From NCBI GenBank assembly GCA_019308145.1, contig JAFDIG010000155.1, positions 1-5,523 on the forward strand: a stretch of DNA of 5,523 nucleotides. The letters are read 5' to 3'. Position 1 is the first letter of the stretch; every line of letters starts with the position of its first letter. This DNA comes from Deltaproteobacteria bacterium (GTDB taxonomy: Bacteria; Desulfobacterota; JAFDIG01). A program made the position numbers and the translations under genes. The notes under the pieces were generated by a model. It was given only the letters and a program-made list of their open reading frames with translations, had not been told where the DNA came from and did not search any database. This document shows positions 1 through 5,098 of the stretch, piece by piece.

Positions 1-422
1 TCAAATTTAATAATGATATCACGGTTAGTATAACCTCTTGCTAATCTTATAGCACTCATAGTTGCTTCGGTTCCAGAATTGACTAACCTGACCTTTTCTA
101 CTGATGGTACTGCATCTACTATCATTTCAGCTAATTCAACCTCTGCTAAAGTTGGAGCCCCATAACTTGTCCCTTTATAAGAAGCTTCCTGAATTGCTGA
201 AATAACATCAGGATCAGCATGACCTAATATTAAAGGTCCCCATGAACAAACATAATCAATATATCTATTTTTATCTACATCATAGATATATGCACCTTCC
301 CCCCTTTCTATAAACCTGGGGATTTCATCAACCGCTTTATAAGCCCTTACAGGAGAATTAACGCCACCAGGGATAACCTTTTTAGCTCTATTTAAAAGAG
401 CTTCTGATTTTTCCGTTCTCAT
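1..422 (-). CDS. hemL: Glutamate-1-semialdehyde 2,1-aminomutase, N-terminal 140 residues (3' end outside window)
   Basis: HemL is a cytoplasmic PLP enzyme that converts glutamate-1-semialdehyde to 5-aminolevulinate in the C5 route to tetrapyrroles. Seen here: the family signature VIPGGVNSPVRAY at residues 16-28, a strand pair ending in YIDYVCSWGPLILGH (about 54-68), and VNSGTEATMSAIRLARGYTN (114-133), whose SGTEA contributes to PLP phosphate binding. The PLP lysine lies beyond the window edge; about one third of a usual 420-430 residue protein is present. An in-frame ATG at 446 would add MNLFEELR, but it has no Shine-Dalgarno sequence. The ATG at 422 has GAGGAG six bases upstream, and its product begins close to the usual HemL N-terminus, so I chose 422. 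The gene is 37 nt downstream of the AhbB-like gene on the same strand, so co-transcription is likely and both genes serve tetrapyrrole synthesis. The family is certain. Confidence 0.96.
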   Translation of the reverse strand, partial: MRTEKSEALLNRAKKVIPGGVNSPVRAYKAVDEIPRFIERGEGAYIYDVDKNRYIDYVCSWGPLILGHADPDVISAIQEASYKGTSYGAPTLAEVELAEMIVDAVPSVEKVRLVNSGTEATMSAIRLARGYTNRDIIIKF

Positions 423-428
423 CCTTAG

Positions 429-434
429 CTCCTC
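429..434 (-). promoter_or_regulatory. Ribosome binding site that sets the hemL start
   Basis: GAGGAG reads on the minus strand with a 6-nt spacer to the ATG at 422. It lies inside the reading frame that would result from the upstream ATG at 446, which has only AT-rich sequence before it. This favours the shorter HemL N-terminus. Confidence 0.75.
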
Positions 435-459
435 AAATAAATTCATTTAATAAAATATA

Positions 460-933
460 CTATTTAAAAAGAACAGGAGGACTCTTTTTTAACTCTTTTT
501 TTGAAAATATCAGCTTCCTTTTAGAAAGCCCTGTTGCTTTTGCGATTTTATCAGCTATCTCTTTACATTCCTCTTTAGTTTTTGCATGGATCATTGTATA
601 GAGATTAAAGGGCCATTTGTTATTTGACTCTCTTAAATAACAGTGTGTTACCTCTTTAAAAGATGCCATTATATTTCCAATTTTGTCTACCTCTTTTTCA
701 TCAACTTCCCATACTACCATTGCATTCGCTTTAACCCCAGCTTTTATATGATTTAAGATAGCACCTACTCTCCTTATATAACCAAGCTCAAGATAAAAAT
801 TTAGCTTCTCCAATAGCTCTTTTTCAGAAATAGAAAGATTTTTTGCTATTTCTGAATATGGTGATATAGATAGGGGAAAATATTTCTGTATTTCTTTAAG
901 GATCTTACGATCATCTTTTGAAAGGGGTATCAT
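460..933 (-). CDS. ahbB: AsnC/Lrp-fold siroheme decarboxylase subunit, AhbB-like
   Basis: A protein of 157 residues. Residues about 6-56 form a winged-helix AsnC-type domain ending in GYIRRVGAILNH, and about 66-145 form the ligand-binding domain. The stretch VTHCYLRESNNKWPFNLYTM (95-114) followed by IHAKTKEEC is the hallmark of the Ahb/NirDL-type siroheme decarboxylases rather than of amino-acid-sensing Lrp regulators; H97 and H116 are candidate functional histidines. In the siroheme-dependent heme pathway, AhbA and AhbB form a heterodimer that converts siroheme to 12,18-didecarboxysiroheme. The CYxR...WPxNLYTM form and the tail SKKELKKSPPVLF look to me more like the B than the A subunit; that assignment is from memory of the family. 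No second subunit gene lies in the window. The start is 3 nt after the TGA of the DUF3786 gene, with AAAGG about 11 nt upstream, so translation is probably coupled. The alternative is an Lrp-type regulator of the cluster, which I think unlikely. Confidence 0.85.
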   Translation of the reverse strand: MIPLSKDDRKILKEIQKYFPLSISPYSEIAKNLSISEKELLEKLNFYLELGYIRRVGAILNHIKAGVKANAMVVWEVDEKEVDKIGNIMASFKEVTHCYLRESNNKWPFNLYTMIHAKTKEECKEIADKIAKATGLSKRKLIFSKKELKKSPPVLFK

Positions 934-936
934 AAA

Positions 937-1554
937 TCATTTTACCTTTAGGAAATCTTTTAATTTTCTTACCCAATGTTCTGCCATATCAGCAAGACAC
1001 TCTGTTGGAAGAAACTGATCGGCATTGTTTGAATAAAGCACTCGTGAAGATGCAGGGAACTCTTCATCCTCTTTATAGAGTAAAGCAAAGATTCTTACCT
1101 TTGGAAATGGATGGAATATAAGGGCTAAATTTGCCCCTGCTATTGGATCTGTTATCTCTGCCATAAATTCATTCATTACCATCTCTTTATTTGTTATTAT
1201 TTGAGGAACAAGATCACCGAGAGGCTTTTCTACATCCCTTATAAAAGCTGGTTTATAGAAACGTGCTCCTGGAAACTCTGAAAAATCTTTCCATGGTTCA
1301 AGCTTTAAAAAACCGCCAGGTGATAAAAGGTAGTTAAAGATTATAATTGTTTCTACCCAATCAGCTGGCTCATTATTAAGTTTTACACCCTCTTTATCAA
1401 AGAAATATTCTTTACCAAAAAAAGGAACAATGAGCTGCTTACCATTTGGTGTTAATTCTAAATCATGTTTTATAGCAAGGGTTTCTAAATGAAACTCTTT
1501 AAGTTTATCAAGATATGAGTTTATTACCTTTGTAAAACCAGATTCTTCCTTCAT
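937..1554 (-). CDS. DUF3786 domain protein of unknown function
   Basis: A protein of 205 residues that I recognise as DUF3786 from its motif order: PFFGKEY (44-50), an aromatic helix with NYLL (74-77), FSEFPGARFY (91-100), FHPFPKV (147-153), EDEEFPASSRVLY (162-174) and FLPTE (181-185). There is no signal peptide or membrane segment, so it is probably cytoplasmic. Only one cysteine (C186) is present, so it is the stand-alone form and lacks the Fe-S cysteine cluster found fused to this domain in some anaerobes. Its function is not established. It heads the run leading into the siroheme decarboxylase and hemL genes, 3 nt before the former, which hints at a tetrapyrrole link (inference). The frame extends to a TTG at 1569, but that codon lies in the Shine-Dalgarno region of the ATG at 1554, which has GAAAGG seven bases upstream; I therefore use 1554. 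Confidence 0.85.
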   Translation of the reverse strand: MKEESGFTKVINSYLDKLKEFHLETLAIKHDLELTPNGKQLIVPFFGKEYFFDKEGVKLNNEPADWVETIIIFNYLLSPGGFLKLEPWKDFSEFPGARFYKPAFIRDVEKPLGDLVPQIITNKEMVMNEFMAEITDPIAGANLALIFHPFPKVRIFALLYKEDEEFPASSRVLYSNNADQFLPTECLADMAEHWVRKLKDFLKVK

Positions 1555-1598
1555 TGATATACCTTTCAATATTTATTTTTTTCTTAAAATTAATATTT

Positions 1599-1644
1599 AA
1601 TTAGTCCTCAAAATGAAAAAGAAGTGTAGACTAATTCATTTTGA
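1599..1644. repeat. Two interleaved inverted repeats in the divergent spacer
   Basis: Pair A is AATTAGTC at 1599-1606 with GACTAATT at 1629-1636. Pair B is TCAAAATGAA at 1608-1617 with TTCATTTTGA at 1635-1644. All arms are perfect, and the order is A, B, A', B'. The two hairpins are therefore mutually exclusive in RNA, or the site is a composite DNA operator. Weak promoter-like elements overlap it in both directions: minus-strand TTGAGG (1611-1606) with TTTAAG (1588-1583) at 17 nt, and plus-strand TAGACT (1627-1632) with TATAAT (1651-1656) at 18 nt. No T-run follows on either strand, so it is not a terminator. The repeats are visible in the sequence; the role is inference. Confidence 0.6.
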
Positions 1645-1725
1645 ATGTTATATAATATATAGATTACCAAGAAATATTAAATATATCAACCCCAAAAAAG
1701 ATCTGGAAAAGAATATAAAAATTCT

Positions 1726-1748
1726 ATTTGAAAAAATTTTTATCAAAT
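1726..1748. repeat. Near-palindrome inside the Roadblock gene promoter (candidate operator)
   Basis: Outer arms ATTTGA (1726-1731) and TCAAAT (1743-1748) enclose an A-run followed by a T-run, giving an imperfect 23-bp palindrome. It covers the -35 box and most of the spacer of the promoter at 1728-1756, a typical place for a repressor site. The region is very AT-rich, so chance symmetry is a real alternative. Confidence 0.4.
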
Positions 1749-1756
1749 TATATAAT
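1728..1756 (+). promoter_or_regulatory. Sigma-70-type promoter for the Roadblock/LC7 gene
   Basis: TTGAAA at 1728-1733 and TATAAT at 1751-1756 are separated by exactly 17 nt. This is one mismatch to the consensus -35 and none to the -10. Initiation would fall near 1763, giving a leader of about 35 nt before the ATG at 1798, which has TGGAG seven bases upstream. The -10 hexamer is also half of the small palindrome TATAAT-GA-ATTATA (1751-1764). Confidence 0.7.
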
Positions 1757-1797
1757 GAATTATAAAAAAAATTAACTCAAGAACTTGGAGAATCTGT

Positions 1798-2166
1798 ATG
1801 AATAATTTAAATGCAATTTTGATAAAACTTTTACAATATTGTCCTGAGATAGATGCTGCTGTTATATCGACAGAAAAAGGTGAATTAATAACTTTTGAAC
1901 CAGGTGATTTTAAATCTCCTTCTAATGTAGGCTCTTTTGTCTCCTCTGTGATGGAGAAAGGGATAAATGGATTAAAAGATATTGGATATGGTGAGTTGGT
2001 TGAGGCAGTCTTAAGGGGTGATAATGGATATATCATTATATATCGAATTAAAAACAATCTTTTCCTCACTATTCTTGCAACAAAAGAAGGCGATTTTAAA
2101 AGGATGTTTAGAATTATAAGATTAGCTGCTTCAGGGATTGAAAAGATCAGCCATATAAATTATTAA
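1798..2166 (+). CDS. Roadblock/LC7 domain protein (MglB-like fold)
   Basis: A single-domain protein of 122 residues. The pattern is that of Roadblock/LC7: an N-terminal helix (about 2-14), a strand with AAVISTEKGELITFE (20-34), a central helix with SFVSSVMEKGINGLKDIG (46-63), then strands VEAVLRGDNGYIIIYRI (68-84) and NNLFLTILATK (86-96), and a C-terminal helix (100-117). Such proteins dimerise and commonly act as partners or activating proteins of small Ras-like GTPases, as MglB does for MglA in polarity and motility control. No GTPase gene is adjacent, so the partner is unknown and I give no symbol. There is no signal peptide or membrane segment. The start has TGGAG seven bases upstream. 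The gene is monocistronic, divergent from the DUF3786-ahbB-hemL run and convergent with dnaJ, with its own strong promoter and a possible terminator at its stop codon. Confidence 0.85.
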   Translation: MNNLNAILIKLLQYCPEIDAAVISTEKGELITFEPGDFKSPSNVGSFVSSVMEKGINGLKDIGYGELVEAVLRGDNGYIIIYRIKNNLFLTILATKEGDFKRMFRIIRLAASGIEKISHINY

Positions 2167-2184
2167 TGAAGCGTTCATTTTTTT
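2165..2184 (+). terminator. Candidate intrinsic terminator of the Roadblock gene
   Basis: AATGAA (2165-2170), loop GCG, TTCATT (2174-2179), with a run of seven T from 2178 to 2184. The 6-bp stem is weak and starts within the TAA stop codon. A second, looser candidate follows: AGGCT (2186-2190) with AGCCT (2215-2219), then a T-rich tract to 2226. The two together may act in tandem. Confidence 0.45.
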
Positions 2185-2280
2185 CAGGCTGACAAAGAGA
2201 ACCTAAGCATAATTAGCCTATTTTTTATATGGACTATTTAAAATAAGGTAAAATATCATTATATAAACCAATTTGGTACA

Positions 2281-2329
2281 ATAAAAAGAAGGGAAATCAT
2301 AAAAATCTTATTAGCTATAACCCTTCTTT
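2281..2329 (-). terminator. Candidate intrinsic terminator of the clpX-like/dnaJ unit
   Basis: Read on the minus strand, AAAGAAGGG (2329-2321) pairs perfectly over 9 bp with CCCTTCTTT (2293-2285), and the T-run continues just past the stem. The 27-nt loop contains the dnaJ TAG stop, and the upstream arm encodes the last dnaJ residues. The loop is long for an intrinsic terminator. Its position at the 3' end of a minus-strand unit facing a convergent gene supports the call. Confidence 0.5.
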
Positions 2330-3265
2330 CCTTAACTCTTCCATCAATTTTTTTTGCCTTTCATTAAGAGATGTGGGTGTTTTTACAATTATCTGTACAT
2401 ATTCATCCCCTCTGCCTTTTCCGTTTAAATGAGGGATCCCTTCATTACGAATCCTCATCTTAGTATGACTCTGAATTCCTGCTGGGACTTTAAGATGCTT
2501 AATGCCTTTTAAGGTGGGGACCTCAAGCGTTGTTCCAAGAGCAGCTTGAGAAAAGGTAATCTCTTTTGTAACATGAATATCATCCCCTTCCCTTCTAAAT
2601 ATAGGATGAGGTCTAATATTTATGCGAAAATAGAGATCACCTGGTTTGCCCCCATAAGGTGATGCTCTTCCTTTTCCAGCTAACCTCAGTTTTTTTCCTT
2701 CCTGGATACCTGCAGGGATCTTTAATGTTACCTCTTTTCTTTCACCTTTCTCATCAATATATGATATAATCTTTTGTGCACCTAATGCAGCGTCAAGGAA
2801 ATCAATAGTTAACTCATATTCTATATCTTCCCCCTTTGGGGCATAATGATGTTCAAAAGGTTCTCCTGCTTGCCTAAAAAAGGTTGAACCACCTCTTGCT
2901 TGTCCTGTTCTAAATGTGTAAACCCTTCCTCTTTTGCCACCGAATATTTGGGATATAAAATCATCAGAGGAAAATCCAAACTCTCTAAAGATATTGTCAA
3001 AATCAAATCCCCTAAAAATATCTTCTTGTGTAAATCTTTGGTGAAATTCATCACTACCAAATGTATCATACTGTTTTCTTTTTTCTTTATCACTTAAGAC
3101 GGCATAAGCCTCGTTTATTTCCTTAAACTTTTCCTCTGCCTCTTTATTTCCCTTGTTTTTATCAGGATGATATTTCATGGCCAATTTTCGATAGGCCTTT
3201 TTTATCTCATCTTCGGTTGCGTTTTTGCTGACTCCTAAAATTTCATAATAATCTTTTTTTCCCAT
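2315..3265 (-). CDS. DnaJ/CbpA-type J-domain co-chaperone without zinc finger (class B Hsp40)
   Basis: A protein of 316 residues. The J domain is at about 4-70 with the catalytic HPD at 33-35, which stimulates DnaK ATPase. A Gly/Phe-rich linker (about 70-140) contains EDIFRGFDFDNIFREFGF (81-98). Two C-terminal substrate-binding beta domains follow: one from about 146 with LKIPAGI (181-187), the other from about 225 with KVPAGI (259-264). The four CxxCxGxG zinc repeats of class A DnaJ are absent, so this is a CbpA/class B protein and probably not the only DnaJ in the genome. Full length for the class, cytoplasmic. The start ATG is 5 nt after the stop of the ClpX-like gene with only a weak ribosome site (GGTAAAAG), so translational coupling is likely. 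The pairing suggests it hands clients to, or works beside, that AAA+ protein (inference). Confidence 0.95.
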   Translation of the reverse strand: MGKKDYYEILGVSKNATEDEIKKAYRKLAMKYHPDKNKGNKEAEEKFKEINEAYAVLSDKEKRKQYDTFGSDEFHQRFTQEDIFRGFDFDNIFREFGFSSDDFISQIFGGKRGRVYTFRTGQARGGSTFFRQAGEPFEHHYAPKGEDIEYELTIDFLDAALGAQKIISYIDEKGERKEVTLKIPAGIQEGKKLRLAGKGRASPYGGKPGDLYFRINIRPHPIFRREGDDIHVTKEITFSQAALGTTLEVPTLKGIKHLKVPAGIQSHTKMRIRNEGIPHLNGKGRGDEYVQIIVKTPTSLNERQKKLMEELRKEGL

Positions 3266-3270
3266 AACTT

Positions 3271-5028
3271 TTACCGATAAGAGTCCTTTATCATGATATT
3301 TAATGTTTCTTCAGGATTATTTATTGCTTCTTCAGTTATAGTAAAAGAACTTTTACCTTTTTTGTCTCGGATTAATCTTAATCCCAACTCATAGGTTGAT
3401 GCCCATTTAGCTAAAAATTCATTAATCTTTTCATCTTTTTCAAAGACTAAAGATAAAAGAGCATCTATAGCTGATTGCTCAAAGATTATTTCTATGCCAG
3501 TTCTTTTTAGAAACTCTTTTTCAAAAAGTTTAACTTTTTTATATAAATTAGAGATTTCATCAAAGAGTAAATGAGGATCAATTACCTCTTTAATAGCCTT
3601 TTTAACTACAAAATCAAAAGCCCTATTAGTTAGGATAATACCAAGTTTTCTCTCTATATCATCTTTTTTATGGATGAGTTCTTTTTTTATACGGATAAGT
3701 TCTTTTTCTCTTTCTTCATCAAACCTTGTTACCAATTCAGAGTTTTCTGGATCTTTAAGGAGTTCTTCCAGTGCCTTATCAGGATCTTTAACCACTTTTT
3801 CTGTAATAAGCACCTTCTTTATATTGGTTGAAGGCAATTTCTTTTCAAATTTCAAAGTAACCTTTTCTACAGCACTTACCAGCCCTCTTGCGCCTGTTGC
3901 TTCCTGAGCTGCTATTGAAGCTATTTTCTTAAGAGCTCCATCAGTGAACTGAATGTCTATACCATATGCAAAAAAATCCTTTCTTTTCCCTTTTATGATA
4001 GGGTTATTAGGATTTTTTAATATCATATAAAGATCCTCTTCTGTAAGATTTTCAAGAACAGCAATAATAGGTAACCTACCAACAAATTCTGATTCAAAGC
4101 CATATTGAATAAGATCCTCTGCTTTGACCATTTTAAGATAATTCAATTTGTTTTCTTCAGATGAGATAGTCGCACCAAATCCTACATTTTTTTCTTTTAC
4201 CCTATTTTTTATAATATCTTCAAGCCCATTGAATGCACCACTTACTACGAAAAGGATATTACGAGTATTTATTGTTTTTTTTGTTCTTTTTCCTGTCCTT
4301 CTGTATTCTTCTATTGCTTCTATTTGAGATATAGGATCATGGGGCACCTTTAGATCCACTAAGGTTTCTTCCATTGGTTTTAATAATGCCCTCTGAACCC
4401 CAGATCTTGATACATCTGGACCTAATAGATTTCCAGAGGATGCGATCTTATCGATCTCATCAATATATATAATTCCAAATTGGGCAAGTTCAATATCTCC
4501 GCCTGCTTCATGAACAAGATCACGTATAAGGTCTTCAACATCTCCTCCAACATACCCAGTTTCAGAGAATTTTGTTGCATCGCCTTTTACAAAAGGAACT
4601 CCAATCTTTTGGGCAATAAGTTTTATCATATATGTTTTACCAACCCCAGTAGGACCGATAAGAATGATATTGTTTTTAATACCTCCTACTTCCTCATTTT
4701 TTCTCTTTTTTTCGGGATTAAGATATTCTTTAGCCCTATGGTAATGAGTGCAAATTTTAGTAGCAAGGACTTCTTTAGCTTTTTCTTGCTTAACAATATA
4801 CATATCAAGATAGGCTTCTAACTCTTCTGGTTTGAGATCGAACTGGATCTTTCCTATCTTTTTTTTCTCTTCTTTTTTTTCCTCTTTTTCTTTGGACTCA
4901 AAAGATGGTTGAGGAAACGGGGATGAAACCATCAACTTTACTTTATCACCATACTTTTTTGAAAGATATTCATTAAGCTCCTTTTCCAGCTCTTTTTGAG
5001 TTGGATGTTTTGTTTCTGAATTTTTCAT
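3271..5028 (-). CDS. ClpX-like AAA+ unfoldase, no zinc-binding domain, with long C-terminal extension
   Basis: A protein of 585 residues; ClpX is usually 410-430. The first ~60 residues form a charged segment ending in a Lys/Glu run (about 45-58), in place of the ClpX zinc-binding domain. The AAA+ core is intact: Walker A GPTGVGKT (125-132), pore loop GYVG (158-161), Walker B YIDEID (188-193, E191), VGFGA (282-286) at the ClpP-binding IGF position, arginine finger R318 in FVGRLP, sensor-2 R381 in GARGL. The region holding RKH in ClpX is longer and instead has a basic stretch around EEYRRTGKRTKK (240-251). A charged helical segment (about 427-509) then leads to residues 511-582, which resemble a second, degenerate copy of the small AAA+ domain at 356-426. 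An in-frame TTG at 5061 exists, but the ATG at 5028 has AAAGGGGAG just upstream. It is first in a unit with dnaJ. Whether it works with ClpP, alone, or as a remodeller is open. Confidence 0.93.
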   Translation of the reverse strand: MKNSETKHPTQKELEKELNEYLSKKYGDKVKLMVSSPFPQPSFESKEKEEKKEEKKKIGKIQFDLKPEELEAYLDMYIVKQEKAKEVLATKICTHYHRAKEYLNPEKKRKNEEVGGIKNNIILIGPTGVGKTYMIKLIAQKIGVPFVKGDATKFSETGYVGGDVEDLIRDLVHEAGGDIELAQFGIIYIDEIDKIASSGNLLGPDVSRSGVQRALLKPMEETLVDLKVPHDPISQIEAIEEYRRTGKRTKKTINTRNILFVVSGAFNGLEDIIKNRVKEKNVGFGATISSEENKLNYLKMVKAEDLIQYGFESEFVGRLPIIAVLENLTEEDLYMILKNPNNPIIKGKRKDFFAYGIDIQFTDGALKKIASIAAQEATGARGLVSAVEKVTLKFEKKLPSTNIKKVLITEKVVKDPDKALEELLKDPENSELVTRFDEEREKELIRIKKELIHKKDDIERKLGIILTNRAFDFVVKKAIKEVIDPHLLFDEISNLYKKVKLFEKEFLKRTGIEIIFEQSAIDALLSLVFEKDEKINEFLAKWASTYELGLRLIRDKKGKSSFTITEEAINNPEETLNIMIKDSYR

Positions 5029-5031
5029 CTT

Positions 5032-5040
5032 CTCCCCTTT
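5032..5040 (-). promoter_or_regulatory. Ribosome binding site that sets the ClpX-like start
   Basis: AAAGGGGAG lies just upstream of the ATG at 5028; the AAGGGG core is 5 nt from the start codon. It is the strongest Shine-Dalgarno sequence in the window and selects this ATG over the in-frame TTG at 5061, which has only AT-rich sequence before it. Confidence 0.8.
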
Positions 5041-5048
5041 AGACTTTT

Positions 5049-5090
5049 TTAAGCTTTTCAAAAGTTAATTTAATAACCAGGGAAGCTTAA
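5049..5090. repeat. Inverted repeat flanking the clpX-like promoter
   Basis: On the plus strand TTAAGCTT (5049-5056) and AAGCTTAA (5083-5090) are perfect 8-bp inverted arms, 34 bp centre to centre. AAGCTT is itself a palindrome, so each arm is also a possible dimer site. One lies in the -35/-10 spacer of the promoter and the other just past the predicted start of transcription. It could be a paired operator or a leader hairpin; there is no T-run after it on the minus strand. Confidence 0.45.
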
Positions 5091-5095
5091 GTCAA
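5067..5095 (-). promoter_or_regulatory. Candidate sigma-70 promoter for the clpX-like/dnaJ unit
   Basis: On the minus strand, TTGACT (5095-5090) is followed at 17 nt by TAAATT (5072-5067), five and four matches to consensus. Transcription would begin near 5060, about 30 nt before the ATG at 5028. It starts just after the TAA of the aminotransferase gene, so the chaperone unit can be expressed on its own. I saw no CIRCE-type operator. Confidence 0.5.
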
Positions 5096-5098
5096 GAA

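Noticed and set aside
1555..1569. TTG at 1569 as start of the DUF3786 protein
   Set aside because: GAAAGG just downstream is the natural ribosome site of the ATG at 1554.
1599..1644. H-type RNA pseudoknot formed by the interleaved repeats
   Set aside because: With both stems at 8 bp, no bases remain for the loop that must cross the first stem, so simultaneous pairing looks impossible; alternative hairpins or a DNA site fit better.
1743..2069. Minus-strand open frame opposite the Roadblock gene
   Set aside because: It is the antisense shadow of a well-supported Roadblock/LC7 gene, has no recognisable domain, and runs through that gene's promoter.
2267..2277. Small palindrome ACCAATTTGGT in the convergent spacer
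   Set aside because: Only 5-bp arms, with no promoter or gene start near that would give it a role.
2821..3097. Open frames on both strands within dnaJ
   Set aside because: They overlap the J-domain and linker coding region, have low-complexity products and no family features.
3674..3907. Plus-strand Ser-rich open frame inside the ClpX-like gene
   Set aside because: Antisense to conserved AAA+ small-domain codons; the serine richness reflects reversed Glu/Lys codons.
4480..4821. Plus-strand open frame opposite the Walker A and pore-loop region
   Set aside because: Antisense shadow with a Phe/Ile/Asn-rich product and no ribosome site; the minus-strand frame is unmistakably AAA+.
5029..5061. 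TTG at 5061 as start of the ClpX-like protein
   Set aside because: It would place the strong AAAGGGGAG ribosome site inside the coding region and has no such site of its own; the ATG at 5028 is better.
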